DNA from: Ignavibacteriota bacterium
Lineage (GTDB): Bacteria > Bacteroidota > Ignavibacteria > UBA10030 > SZUA-254
Direction: 5' to 3'
Assembly: GCA_016212665.1 (NCBI GenBank)
Contig: JACREZ010000003.1
Span: 1 to 64,000 of the forward strand
Length of the DNA: 64,000 bases
The translations under genes and the position numbers were made by a program. Numbering within the stretch: the stretch's first letter is position 1; each line of letters begins with the position of its first letter. A model generated the notes under the pieces. The model saw only the letters and a program-made list of their open reading frames with translations. It was not told the DNA's origin and searched no databases. Below are positions 52,207-61,504 of this stretch, piece after piece.

Positions 52207-53253
52207 ATGATCGGAATAGTTGGTTACGGTGCGTATGTACCCCGGTATCGCATCAAAGCAGAAACAATAGCACATCAGTGGGGAGCGGACGCGGAAGCAA
52301 TACAGCGCGGACTGCAATTGATTGAGAAAACAGTTCCCGGTCAGGACGAAGATACAATTACAATTTCCGTTGCCGCCGCGAAAAATGCTCTCAAACGTGC
52401 ACAGATTGACCCGCAGGAAATCGGTGCTGTGTATATTGGCTCTGAATCTCATCCGTATGCGGTCAAACCAAGCGGAACAATTTTAATTGATGCGCTCGGA
52501 ATCGGACCTCATGTTCATGTTTCAAGTTTCGAATTTGCTTGCAAAGCGGGAAGTGAAGCCATGTACGTTGCATATAGTCATGTAAAATCGGGTGAAATGA
52601 AATATGCACTTGGAATTGGCGCTGATACTTCTCAAGGTGCGCCGGGTGATGCACTTGAATATTCTGCATCCGCAGGCGGAGCGGCATTTATTATGGGAAC
52701 AGAGAAGGTTGTCGCGGAAATATTATTTACTAATAGTTATACTTCAGACACTCCGGACTTTTGGAGACGTGAAGGTGAATCGTATCCTCGTCATGGTGGA
52801 AGATTCACGGGAGATCCGGCATACTTCAAACATATTATGGGCGCGGCAAATGCTTTGCTTGAGAAATCAAAAATGAAGCCGGAGGATTTTCAGTATGCAA
52901 TCTTTCACATGCCGAACGGAAAGTTTCCACAAGAAGTAGGCAAACGACTTGGTTTCACGAAGAAACAACTAGAAGTAGGTTGGATTGTTCCTTTGATGGG
53001 AAATACGTATTCAGGTTCATCTCCAACAGGACTTGCTGCAGTTCTCGATGTTGCAAAACCGAATGATATGATTTTCATGGTTTCATTTGGTTCGGGCGCG
53101 GGAAGCGATGGTTTCATTTATCGTGTAACCGATGAACTTCCAAAAGTACAAGACCGTGCGCCAAAGTTTCGGGATATGTTGGACAAAAATAAAATCCATC
53201 TGAACTATGGAGAGTATGCAAAGTTCCGTCGTAAAATTAAGTTAAACGAATAA
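52207..53253 (+). CDS. Archaeal-type hydroxymethylglutaryl-CoA synthase
   Basis: The 348 residues follow the archaeal/short HMG-CoA synthase rather than the eukaryotic or Gram-positive mvaS form: [14 protein letters not shown], Glu80 in [13 protein letters not shown], the acyl-accepting C112 in [13 protein letters not shown], and His in [10 protein letters not shown], then [16 protein letters not shown]. It condenses acetyl-CoA with acetoacetyl-CoA. The next two genes, a thiolase and a DUF35 protein, are the known partners of a thiolase/HMGCS channel complex in archaea. Because ispF is present, a mevalonate pathway is not needed for isoprenoids. Confidence 0.88.
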   Translation: MIGIVGYGAYVPRYRIKAETIAHQWGADAEAIQRGLQLIEKTVPGQDEDTITISVAAAKNALKRAQIDPQEIGAVYIGSESHPYAVKPSGTILIDALGIGPHVHVSSFEFACKAGSEAMYVAYSHVKSGEMKYALGIGADTSQGAPGDALEYSASAGGAAFIMGTEKVVAEILFTNSYTSDTPDFWRREGESYPRHGGRFTGDPAYFKHIMGAANALLEKSKMKPEDFQYAIFHMPNGKFPQEVGKRLGFTKKQLEVGWIVPLMGNTYSGSSPTGLAAVLDVAKPNDMIFMVSFGSGAGSDGFIYRVTDELPKVQDRAPKFRDMLDKNKIHLNYGEYAKFRRKIKLNE

Positions 53254-53264
53254 GGAGAACGAAG

Positions 53265-54416
53265 ATGAGAGACGTTGTAGTAATTGGAGCAGGCATGACA
53301 AGGTTCGGTGAACTTTGGGACAAATCTATCAAAGATATATTTGTTGAAGCCGCTCTCAAAGCAATTGAAAATTCCGGCGTTGACCACATTGATTCGATGT
53401 ATGTCGGCGCGATGTCATCCGGTTTGTTTGTTGGACAAGAACATCTTGGCGCTGTAATGGCGGATTATCTCGGAGTGAATCCAATACCTTCCACGCACGT
53501 AGAATCAGCTTGTGCTTCAGGAGGTGTTTCTTTCCGTCAAGCTTTTCTTGAAGTCGCATCCGGCATGAGCGATATTGTACTTGCAGGTGGAGTTGAGAAA
53601 ATGACTGATGGTGCAGATGTTACTGAAGTACTCGCAACCGCCGCAGATCAGGAATATGAAGTTTTTCAAGGTGTAACGTTTCCCGGTTTATATGCGATGA
53701 TTGCAAAAGCGCACATGCAAAAGTACGGAACGACACGCGAACAGCTCGCCGCAGTTGCAGTAAAAAATCATCGCAACGGAGCAAAGAATCCCAATGCTCA
53801 ATTTCGTTCGGAAGTAACGATGGAACAAGTAATGAAAGCGACTATGGTTTCCGACCCTCTTCGTTTGTTAGATTGTTCACCCGTGAGTGATGGCGCTGCG
53901 GCTGTAATCGTTACCACAATGGAAGTTGCAAAAAAACTCGGAAAGAATCCGATTCGAGTGATTGCATCTTCACAAGCATCAGATACGATAGCTCTTCACA
54001 GCAGGAAGGAAATCACTACACTTGGTTCAGTTGTGAATGCGGCTAAGAAAGCGTATCAAATGTCAAACAAAAAGCCGAGCGATATTAACTTGGTTGAAGT
54101 TCATGACTGCTTTACCATCGCTGAGATTGCTGTAACTGAAGACCTTGGCTTCTTTGAAAAAGGAAAAGGTGGTGAAGCGGCACTCAATGGCTGGACATCA
54201 ATCGAATGTAATCGAATCCCTGTGAATACAAGCGGTGGATTGAAATCGAAAGGACATCCTGTTGGTGCGACAGGCATTGCACAAATTATTGAATTGTATG
54301 AACAGCTCAATCAGAATGCAGGAAGTCGGCAAGTGAAAGATGCTCATGTTGGAATGGCACAAAACATGGGTGGTAGTGGTGCAAGTTGTGTTATACATAT
54401 TTTGGAGTCAAAATGA
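53265..54416 (+). CDS. Thiolase (acetyl-CoA acetyltransferase of HMGCS complex type)
   Basis: It has 383 residues. Catalytic C83 lies in [13 protein letters not shown], the second-half His in [11 protein letters not shown], and the final [13 protein letters not shown] replaces the GGGxxxGHP loop of biosynthetic thiolases; there is no second C-terminal Cys, as in SCP2-like/archaeal thiolases. It supplies acetoacetyl-CoA to the preceding synthase. AAGGAGAACGAAG before the ATG is a strong ribosome binding site. The stop overlaps the DUF35 start (ATGA). Confidence 0.9.
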   Translation: MRDVVVIGAGMTRFGELWDKSIKDIFVEAALKAIENSGVDHIDSMYVGAMSSGLFVGQEHLGAVMADYLGVNPIPSTHVESACASGGVSFRQAFLEVASGMSDIVLAGGVEKMTDGADVTEVLATAADQEYEVFQGVTFPGLYAMIAKAHMQKYGTTREQLAAVAVKNHRNGAKNPNAQFRSEVTMEQVMKATMVSDPLRLLDCSPVSDGAAAVIVTTMEVAKKLGKNPIRVIASSQASDTIALHSRKEITTLGSVVNAAKKAYQMSNKKPSDINLVEVHDCFTIAEIAVTEDLGFFEKGKGGEAALNGWTSIECNRIPVNTSGGLKSKGHPVGATGIAQIIELYEQLNQNAGSRQVKDAHVGMAQNMGGSGASCVIHILESK

Positions 54417-54802
54417 TTACGGCAAGATACCATCGAGAAGTTCCGCAACGTTATCGTCTTGAAGCGGCAAAATGTTCGTCGTGTGGAAATATCAGTTTCC
54501 CGCCTCGTCTCATTTGCCCTGAATGTAAAGCGAGAAAGTTTGAAACCATTAAACTACATGATGAAGGTAAACTCATCACGTACACAGTTATCCGGGTTGC
54601 CTCTGATAAATTTTCTAAAGAAACTCCGTTTGCCGTCGGCATCGTTGAACTGAATGACGGAGTCAGAATTACTACACAGATTGCTGATGTTGAACCGGAA
54701 GAATTGACAATAGGTCAGAAGGTTCGATTGGTTTTCCGTCGTATCCAGGAAGATGGCAAAGCAGGAATTTTGTGTTATGGGTATAAAGCGGTAACTGTTT
54801 GA
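54413..54802 (+). CDS. DUF35 zinc-ribbon/OB-fold protein of the thiolase complex
   Basis: From ATG at 54413 it has 129 residues: a rubredoxin-like zinc ribbon (C21, C24, C35, C38 in [12 protein letters not shown] and LICPECKA) and an OB fold with [12 protein letters not shown] and [12 protein letters not shown]. In archaea such a protein bridges thiolase and HMG-CoA synthase and helps pass acetoacetyl-CoA. The overlap with the thiolase gene supports that role here. Confidence 0.9.
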   Translation: MITARYHREVPQRYRLEAAKCSSCGNISFPPRLICPECKARKFETIKLHDEGKLITYTVIRVASDKFSKETPFAVGIVELNDGVRITTQIADVEPEELTIGQKVRLVFRRIQEDGKAGILCYGYKAVTV

Positions 54803-54806
54803 CATT

Positions 54807-54965
54807 ATGCAAATAGTTGTTGATACATCCGTTCTTATTGTAGTGATTGCGGAAAGTGCAAAGGCATCTCCATTAGATATTGAAGGAATCGAATTAGGAG
54901 TTTCTACAAAAAATGTTCTTAAGACAATACGCACTGGAAGAAAACGAGTTAGCTTTGAAAAATAA
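54807..54965 (+). pseudogene. Remnant of a PIN-domain toxin gene
   Basis: An ATG at 54807 opens 52 codons. The first 15 residues (MQIVVDTSVLIVVIA) are the beginning of a PIN domain with its first catalytic Asp, but after that the text changes to SPLDIEGIELGVSTKNVLK and TIRTGRKRVSFEK, more like the C-terminus of a small antitoxin. A PIN protein needs about 130 residues, so this is a deletion scar of a toxin-antitoxin locus. It overlaps the first codons of the AtuA gene. Confidence 0.6.
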
Positions 54966-56316
54966 AATTCGTATCGCCTCAGGTCAAGGTTTCTGGGGTG
55001 ATTTACCGTCAGCACCGTACAACCAAGTATCGAAGGGTCAAATTGATTATCTCATGATGGATTTCCTTGCAGAAGTAACGATGTCCATCATGCAAAAACA
55101 AAAGCATCGTAATCCTGAGCATGGATATGCAAAAGATTTAGTCACCATTGTTGAACATATTCTTCCAATTTGTTTGGAGAAGAAGATTAAGATTATTACC
55201 AACGGTGGTGGCGTAAATCCTAAAGGATGCAGTGATGCAATTCTTAAATGGGCGCATAAAAAGGGAATCAAGGGGCTGAAGATTGGAATTGTTTCCGGTG
55301 ATGACCTTTTAGGAAAGTTTGATACGCTTGCCCAACAAGGTATTTATTTGAATAACATGGAAACGGGTGAGAAGTTCGACAGTGTTGGACATAAGATTCT
55401 TAGCGCAAATGTTTATTTTGGAGCAAGACCGATTGTTGAAGCATTGAAGCAGGGCGCGGATATTGTTATCACCGGAAGAACGACAGACACTGCGCTCACG
55501 TACGCGCCGATGATTCATGAATTTGGTTGGTCGTGGGATGATTGGGATAAACTTGCAACCGGAGTCGTTGCCGGACATATCCTCGAATGCGGCGGACAGG
55601 CAAGCGGCGGAAATTGTATGTACAATTGGAAAGATATTCCCGACCTTGCACACATCGGATTTCCGATTGCTGAAGCATTTCCGAATGGTGATATGATTTT
55701 TACAAAGCATGAAAACACAGGCGGACTTGTTTCTGTTCAAACAATTTCTGAACAGTTGATGTACGAGATTGGAAATCCATCCAACTACATTACGCCGGAT
55801 TGTATTGCTGATTTTACGACTATCAAATTAGAACAGGTTGATGAAAACCGGGTGAGAATGTTCAATGTCAAAGGGAGACCTGCAACAGATTCATACAAGG
55901 TTTCTATGTCCTACAGCGATGGTTGGACTGCAATCGGAACATTGACGTATGCATGGCCCGATGCTCTTGAGAAAGCAAAGAAAGCTGACGAGATTCTTCG
56001 AACAAGATTACAAGATTTAGGTTTGAAGTTTGATGAAATACGAACGGAGTTTCTCGGTTTGAATTCGTGTCACGGTCCGTTGGCGGAAATGCCAAATGTT
56101 ATCAATGAAGTAGTGTTGCGTGTCGGTGTTCGCGGGCATGACCACAAAGCAGTCGAATCATTCGGCAAAGAATTAGCGCCATTGATTTTGACAGGACCAC
56201 CATCCGTTACAGGATTTGCAGGTGGAAGACCAAAGCCGGGTGAAGTAATTGCGTATTGGCCCTCGTTAATTCCAAAAAGTGCCGTGCAGCCAGAAGTGAT
56301 TGTAACAGAGGTATAA
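54955..56316 (+). CDS. DUF1446 / AtuA-type protein (N-terminal half)
   Basis: The family begins with K-IRIxxxxGFWGD; here KNKIRIASGQGFWGDLPSAP follows a TTG at 54955. An ATG 14 codons earlier (54913) is also open, but its codons lie in the toxin remnant, so TTG is preferred (453 residues). Further signatures: TNGGGVNPKGC, GARPIVEALKQGADIVITGR, DTALTYAPMIHEFGWSWDDW, GHILECGGQASGGN and GFAGGRPKPGEV. AtuA proteins occur in acyclic terpene (citronellol) and branched acyl-CoA degradation. The usual C-terminal domain is missing and is encoded separately at 57177. Confidence 0.87.
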   Translation: MKNKIRIASGQGFWGDLPSAPYNQVSKGQIDYLMMDFLAEVTMSIMQKQKHRNPEHGYAKDLVTIVEHILPICLEKKIKIITNGGGVNPKGCSDAILKWAHKKGIKGLKIGIVSGDDLLGKFDTLAQQGIYLNNMETGEKFDSVGHKILSANVYFGARPIVEALKQGADIVITGRTTDTALTYAPMIHEFGWSWDDWDKLATGVVAGHILECGGQASGGNCMYNWKDIPDLAHIGFPIAEAFPNGDMIFTKHENTGGLVSVQTISEQLMYEIGNPSNYITPDCIADFTTIKLEQVDENRVRMFNVKGRPATDSYKVSMSYSDGWTAIGTLTYAWPDALEKAKKADEILRTRLQDLGLKFDEIRTEFLGLNSCHGPLAEMPNVINEVVLRVGVRGHDHKAVESFGKELAPLILTGPPSVTGFAGGRPKPGEVIAYWPSLIPKSAVQPEVIVTEV

Positions 56317-56334
56317 TTTAGATTTTTTTTTAAA

Positions 56335-57150
56335 ATGAAAACGCGATTTCTTTTACATACGACATTATGTCTATTTGTTCTTCTTTTGTCTTGTCAACGT
56401 TCAAAAAGGGATAATCGGCTTTCACAAAAACAAACCTTGTCAAATTCAAGCATACTGGACACACTTTCTCCAGAAAAATGTTTATCTCTTACAAAGGATG
56501 ATTCCCTCTCACTCCATTATGCAAATAGTGATACCATGGTAAAATCACGGAATATAAATGATTTAAGGAGAGAAGCGATAGCCGATGATTCTCTTCAGTA
56601 CTATATTCATACAATCACCAATACGCTCGACAGTAAGCACAGTATTTTTGATTATTGTTCTTTAATAATTCTATATTCTAAAGTAGAATCGTTGTCAAAT
56701 GTGTATAAAATTCAAATCGATTCAATCGAAGTTTCCACGGGCGCCTTATCTATGTTTGAACAAAGTATGCAAGTTATTGATGTGAATTACGATGGTTATA
56801 AAGATATCATTATTTCTTTTACGGAAAATACTGCTGGCAATGTTGGTAATAATTGGTTTGTAACTTACGATTCTAAACAACAACGCTTCTATTTGGATTC
56901 TAGCCTGACTGCAATGTTTGGTCGACAGGATATTTACATCGATACTGAGAACGAACAAATAACAACTGGTGGAAGAGTGGGTTTGAATAAATATAGTCAT
57001 TCCGAATATCAATGGAATGGTACAATGTATGAACTTTCCGCAAAAGAAAGTTCAGAATCTACTGATGACGGTAAAGCGACTGTTGAGATACGGAAAGAAT
57101 TGATTAATGGTCAATGGCAAATCGTAAAACAGGATACTGTCCAAGAATAA
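56335..57150 (+). CDS. Lipoprotein with XAC2610/VCBS-like C-terminal domain
   Basis: The 271-residue protein has a lipoprotein signal (LCLFVLLLSCQRS). The C-terminal half has IDVNYDGYKDIIISF, NNWFVTYDSKQQRFYLD and ITTGGRVGLNKYSHSEYQWN, a pattern of beta-propeller-like proteins of XAC2610 type. The function is unknown. It is unrelated to metabolism and lies between two parts of the AtuA system; gaps on both sides (18 and 26 bases) are short, so it may be co-transcribed. Confidence 0.7.
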   Translation: MKTRFLLHTTLCLFVLLLSCQRSKRDNRLSQKQTLSNSSILDTLSPEKCLSLTKDDSLSLHYANSDTMVKSRNINDLRREAIADDSLQYYIHTITNTLDSKHSIFDYCSLIILYSKVESLSNVYKIQIDSIEVSTGALSMFEQSMQVIDVNYDGYKDIIISFTENTAGNVGNNWFVTYDSKQQRFYLDSSLTAMFGRQDIYIDTENEQITTGGRVGLNKYSHSEYQWNGTMYELSAKESSESTDDGKATVEIRKELINGQWQIVKQDTVQE

Positions 57151-57176
57151 TTACACCAAGACATTAGATCAAATTT

Positions 57177-57506
57177 ATGAAACTCCAACTCTCAAAAATC
57201 TGTCACGCCCGCTCCGGCGATAAGGGCGACACAGGAAATGTCGGCATCATCGCGCTGAAACCTGAGTATTATCCAATTCTGCAAAAGTATGTAACTGCGG
57301 AACGAGTGAAGGAACATTTCGAAGGCATTTGCTTAGGAAAAGTAGAACGATTTGAACTACCGAATCTGAATGCCTTGAATTTTCTCCTTCACAATTCGCT
57401 TGGCGGAGGGGGGACGGTTTCATTGAAAAACGATGCGCAAGGAAAAACCCTCAGCAGTGCAATGCTCAGAATGGAAATCGAAATTGAAGAAACGATTGAC
57501 ATATAG
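57177..57506 (+). CDS. AtuA C-terminal-like protein
   Basis: Its 109 residues begin KLQLSKICHARSGDKGDTGN and contain NVGIIALKPEYYPIL, LPNLNALNFLLHNSLGGGGT, the hallmarks of the C-terminal domain normally fused to DUF1446/AtuA. Here the two halves are separate proteins, with the lipoprotein gene between them. The two probably form a complex acting on an acyl or terpene substrate; the exact reaction is not known. Confidence 0.85.
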   Translation: MKLQLSKICHARSGDKGDTGNVGIIALKPEYYPILQKYVTAERVKEHFEGICLGKVERFELPNLNALNFLLHNSLGGGGTVSLKNDAQGKTLSSAMLRMEIEIEETIDI

Positions 57507-57607
57507 TTTTAGGAATATACAACTCAGGGCTTGAAGCCGACAATTAGCAATATTTCGTCGAACGCTCTCGCTATAAACCATCGCAACCATGCTTCTATAT
57601 TCAATGT

Positions 57608-57859
57608 ACTCGCATATTTTCATTATTTGAATGCTTCCACAAAGCACTTTCAGGCAAAAACTTTTTGCATACTTCCATCCGCATGTTGCATCTTCGCAAA
57701 AGATTGTTGCAGGTAAGCTTCCGCAGTGCGCATCTTTGTATTCGCATTGCGCATCCAAGCATTTGTAACTAACAACTTCGCAAAAGAAGGTTGCAACCAA
57801 GCCTCCGAAATGTGCATCTTCGCAAACTATTATAGCAACCTTGCATTTGTAAGGCACAA
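57608..57859. repeat. Degenerate 42-bp tandem array, 6 units
   Basis: Units at 57608, 57650, 57692, 57734, 57776 and 57818 follow a loose pattern: CTTCGCAAAAG, GTTGCA, AAGC and TCCGnAnTGnGCAT. Units at 57692 and 57776 are the most alike. Because 42 is 14 codons, a minus-strand frame stays open through it with Cys near every 14th residue (CEDA..., CLKV..., CEYI...), but that frame also overlaps the previous gene. Apart from the array, I see nothing between 57507 and the prfB start except AT-rich spacer. Confidence 0.72.
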
Positions 57860-57943
57860 GGAAGCGTTTGTATCGGGCATGGAATCATAACATGTTCATG
57901 AAACACCATACACAGTTTTACTTATTACTTATATCAGGAAATT

Positions 57944-59051
57944 ATGTTTGAAGAACTTAAAGAACAATTAACAGAACTCAACGAAAAACTTTCACAACTC
58001 CGGAGGTATCTTTGACGTTGATGCAAGAGAATCACAAATCGCCGCGTTAGAAGCGCAAACACACGCGGAGAATTTTTGGAACGATAATATTTCTGCTCAA
58101 AAAGTGATGCAGGAAATTACCAAAAGGAAGGAGTGGACTGAGGCGTACAGAAGTGTTGAGCGGAAATTCCATGATGGGCAAGCGATGCTTGAGTTGGCGG
58201 TCGAATCGGGGGATGAAAGTTTCGCGAACGAACTTGTCAAAGAAATTACAGAGATTAAAACTGTTGTTGCCGACTTAGAGTTTCGGAATATGTTGAGCGG
58301 CGATGATGATGAGAAGAGTTGTATTCTCACCATCCACTCAGGGGCGGGAGGGACCGAGGCGCAGGATTGGGCTGAGATGCTTCTTCGCATGTACACTCGT
58401 TGGGCAGAACAGAAAAAGTATAAAGTATTTTTGCTCGATGAATTACAAGGCGATGGCGCGGGTATTAAAAGCGCCACAATTGAAATTCAGGGGAAGTTTG
58501 CTTTCGGATATTTGAAGGCGGAAAACGGTGTGCATCGGCTCGTCAGAATTTCTCCTTTCGATGCGAACGCCCGAAGACATACTTCCTTCTCATCCGTGTT
58601 TGTCTATCCCGAAATTGAAGACGATGTTGAAATTGAAATCAACCCGGCGGATTTGGAATTCGATACGTACCGTGCTGGTGGAAAGGGAGGACAGAACGTC
58701 AACAAAGTTGAAACGGCAGTGCGCATCAGGCACATTCCTTCAGGAGTTGTGGTAGCGTGTCAGCAGGAGCGTTCTCAATTTCAAAACAAAGAACGCGCAC
58801 TCAAAATGTTGAAGTCCCGGCTTTATCAATTGAGAAAAGAAGAAGAAGAAGCGAGATTATCAGCCATTGAAAGTACGAAAAAGAAAATCGAATGGGGAAG
58901 TCAGATTCGTTCGTACGTGTTTCATCCCTATAATTTGGTGAAAGACCATCGCACCGATGTGGAGACAAGCAACACACAGGCGGTTATGGATGGCGATATT
59001 GATAATTTCATCAAGGCATATCTCCTCGAATTCACAACAAAGAAAAACTAA
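57944..59051 (+). CDS. prfB: Peptide chain release factor 2, made by programmed +1 frameshift
   Basis: RF2 ends translation at UGA and UAA. The first frame runs from ATG 57944 for 23 codons to TGA at 58013; the main frame continues from 58014 to 59051, giving 368 residues (E. coli 365). The main frame contains SPF (203-205, stop codon recognition) in [15 protein letters not shown] and GGQ (248-250, peptide release) in [15 protein letters not shown]. At 58001-58016 the slippage site is intact, so low RF2 levels favour frameshifting. lolC/E-like genes follow after 12 bases. Confidence 0.97.
58001..58016 (+). promoter_or_regulatory. RF2 programmed +1 frameshift site
   Basis: CGGAGG TAT CTT TGA C: an internal Shine-Dalgarno-like GGAGG, the slippery CTT codon, the in-frame TGA at 58013-58015 and the poor context base C. 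It equals the classical bacterial prfB site and is the autoregulatory element of RF2. Confidence 0.97.
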
Positions 59052-59063
59052 CGGAGCAACTGT

Positions 59064-60272
59064 TTGTCAGTTGAATGGTTCATAGCAAAGCGGTTCCTCC
59101 AATCTCAAGGAAAAGGAGGAACACTTTCGTTCATAACGGTAGTTTCCATACTTGGAATTACGCTTGGAACTGCCGCGCTGATTATTACGCTCTCAATACT
59201 CTCCGGTTTCGAAAAAGAAATCAAAGATAAAGTGATTGCGTTTGTCACTCATATACAAGTGACAGGATTTCAGGGGAAGTCACTGCCTGAAGTTGAATCG
59301 CTCCCGAAAAAACTTCGCGATGAACATCCTGAAATACTTTCTGTAAATCCTTATGTTGCAAAGGAGGGGATGATTCGTTCAAAACATTCTGTTGAAGGAA
59401 TTTATTTGAAGGGGATTGACCTTCAGAATGTCCATCCGGCATTATCTAACTATTTGATTGAAGGGGAACAACTACAGGCATCGCCGACCGCTAATCAAAT
59501 CATCATTGGAAAAAAACTTGCAAGAAAATTGAACGTTCGCGTAGGGGAGAGCGTGATAGTGTTCGGCATCTCAGGTGAACTTCAACAGATGCAACCTAAA
59601 GCAAAACAATTTATTGTCTGCGGGATGTATGAATCGGGCATGTCGGAGTACGATGATATTTATGCCTTCACCGGAATTTCTGCCGCACAACAATTATTCA
59701 GTATGACCGGGGCAATCAGCGGCTATGAAGTTTCGGTTCGTGATATTTCAAGCGTTGAATCGCTTTCAAAACAATTGTCCGTCTCGCTCGGCTTTCCTTA
59801 TCATGTCACAACGATGTTTCGGTTGTATCGGAATTTGTTCTCGTGGATTGATTTGCAAAAGAAACTCTCGCCCATTCTTCTCGTTCTCATCATCGTTGTT
59901 GCAACCGTGAATATCTTAGGAATGTTACTGATGTTTGTTCTTGAAAAGATAAAGGCGATTGGGATTCTTTCAACGTTGGGAGCAACACGCACACATTTAC
60001 AACGAATCTTTTTCTATCAGGGAATTTTCATTTCGTTGATTGGAATAGGACTTGGGAATATCCTTGGAGCGGCAATTTGTTTCCTTCAGCAGGAGTTCCG
60101 CGTTATTTCCTTGCCGTCAGATATTTATTTTATGACGACAGTTCCGATTGAATTCAAGGTTCAAAATTTTCTTCTTGTCTCCGGTGTTGCGTTAGTGTTG
60201 GCAATGATAACAACATTGCTTCCATCACGAGCGGCATCAAGAATTAATACTATTTCTGCAATTCGTTTCTGA
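59064..60272 (+). CDS. LolC/E-like ABC permease (first copy)
   Basis: The 402 residues start at TTG (59064). One N-terminal helix (FITVVSILGITLGTAALIIT), a large periplasmic domain of about 220 residues and three C-terminal helices are the MacB/LolCE layout. LolCDE releases lipoproteins from the inner membrane toward LolA. The stop overlaps the start of a second, related permease (TGATG). Membrane localisation and partnership with lolD follow from the operon. Confidence 0.9.
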   Translation: MSVEWFIAKRFLQSQGKGGTLSFITVVSILGITLGTAALIITLSILSGFEKEIKDKVIAFVTHIQVTGFQGKSLPEVESLPKKLRDEHPEILSVNPYVAKEGMIRSKHSVEGIYLKGIDLQNVHPALSNYLIEGEQLQASPTANQIIIGKKLARKLNVRVGESVIVFGISGELQQMQPKAKQFIVCGMYESGMSEYDDIYAFTGISAAQQLFSMTGAISGYEVSVRDISSVESLSKQLSVSLGFPYHVTTMFRLYRNLFSWIDLQKKLSPILLVLIIVVATVNILGMLLMFVLEKIKAIGILSTLGATRTHLQRIFFYQGIFISLIGIGLGNILGAAICFLQQEFRVISLPSDIYFMTTVPIEFKVQNFLLVSGVALVLAMITTLLPSRAASRINTISAIRF

Positions 60273-61504
60273 TGCAACCTGTCGAATTATTCTTAGCATC
60301 GAGATACTTGTTTGCAAAACGCTCAGTCAGATTTGTGAACATCATTACTATTATTTCGATAGGAGGAATAACTATCGGTGTTGCGGCGTTACTGATTGTC
60401 TTGTCAGTCTTTAACGGTTTCAGCGGAATAGTTACAAAGGTGTTAGTCGGGTTCGACCCGCATGTAAGAATCGAAAAATCAGGCGGATTTGATTCAACTC
60501 AGTATTCAAACATTGAACGGGCAGTTCATTCGCTTCCTCAGGTAATCGCAAGCGCTCCTGTTCTCTCCGGAAAGGCAATGATTATAACAAAGAACCGGAA
60601 TGTTGTTGTCATTGTTCGTGGTGTTGATGAGCAAAAGGTTTCAACAGTTTCCGGTTTGAACTCAAGCATTATTGCAGGTGAACTGAAATTTAATCCTTCA
60701 TCCGAAGTAGGAGGGATGGTAATTGGTCTAACGTTAGCAGAACAACTCGGATGTATGGTCGGTGAAGAAGTAACGGTAGTCAGTCCCGGTGATTTTGAAG
60801 CGATGTTTCAAACAATAGCAACTCCTGAATTCAAGTCATTTCGCATTACCGGTATCTTTCTCTCGAACAATAAAGAGTATGATGCAAATTATGCGTACGT
60901 TTCATTGCCATGGGCACAAAGTCTGTTTAATGTTGGTGGACAAATACATGCATTGGAAGCACGGCTTACAAACTTTGAAGATGCAGAATTTGTGAAGAAT
61001 GAGTTATCAAAGAAACTCCCGAGTGATATTCAAATCTCTACCTGGCAGGACCTTCATCTGGATTTGTATTTTGTTATGATGTTGGAACGATGGGCTGGTT
61101 ACATCATCCTGTCTTTAATAATAGTTGTGGCTTCATTTAATCTCATGGGTTCGTTGGCGATGAGCATCGTCGAGAAGAAACGTGACATTGGAATTCTGCA
61201 AACACTTGGAATGACTTCAAGGAGAATTAAGAAAGCGTTTATCTATGAGGGTTTATTAGTTGGCATTATCGGCACAACATTAGGAATTCTTTTGGGAATT
61301 TTTGTATTATATCTCCAAGTGAACTATCAATTATTTGCATTAGATACGAGTGTGTATATCATCCCGGCAATACCTGTCGAGATTCACGCGATTGATTTTC
61401 TCTCTGTCGCAGTAGTCTCGTTAGGGCTGAGTTTGCTCTCTGCCTATTATCCAAGTAACAAAATAACTGAATATCAACCGTCGGAATGTATCAGATGGGA
61501 ATGA
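60272..61504 (+). CDS. LolC/E-like ABC permease (second copy)
   Basis: The 410 residues are paralogous to the preceding gene: ASRYLFAKRSVRFVNIITII, IGVAALLIVLSVFNGFSGIV, then a periplasmic domain and three C-terminal helices (IVVASFNLMGSLAMSIVEKK, LQTLGMTSRRIKKAFIYEG). Two different permeases with one ATPase match the LolC plus LolE plus LolD composition. The stop overlaps the lolD start. Confidence 0.9.
   Translation: MQPVELFLASRYLFAKRSVRFVNIITIISIGGITIGVAALLIVLSVFNGFSGIVTKVLVGFDPHVRIEKSGGFDSTQYSNIERAVHSLPQVIASAPVLSGKAMIITKNRNVVVIVRGVDEQKVSTVSGLNSSIIAGELKFNPSSEVGGMVIGLTLAEQLGCMVGEEVTVVSPGDFEAMFQTIATPEFKSFRITGIFLSNNKEYDANYAYVSLPWAQSLFNVGGQIHALEARLTNFEDAEFVKNELSKKLPSDIQISTWQDLHLDLYFVMMLERWAGYIILSLIIVVASFNLMGSLAMSIVEKKRDIGILQTLGMTSRRIKKAFIYEGLLVGIIGTTLGILLGIFVLYLQVNYQLFALDTSVYIIPAIPVEIHAIDFLSVAVVSLGLSLLSAYYPSNKITEYQPSECIRWE

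Noticed and set aside
57420-57857. Minus-strand Cys-rich protein over the 42-bp array
   Set aside because: Not called as a gene because it overlaps the end of the AtuA C-terminal gene and the units are strongly diverged; kept as a finding only.
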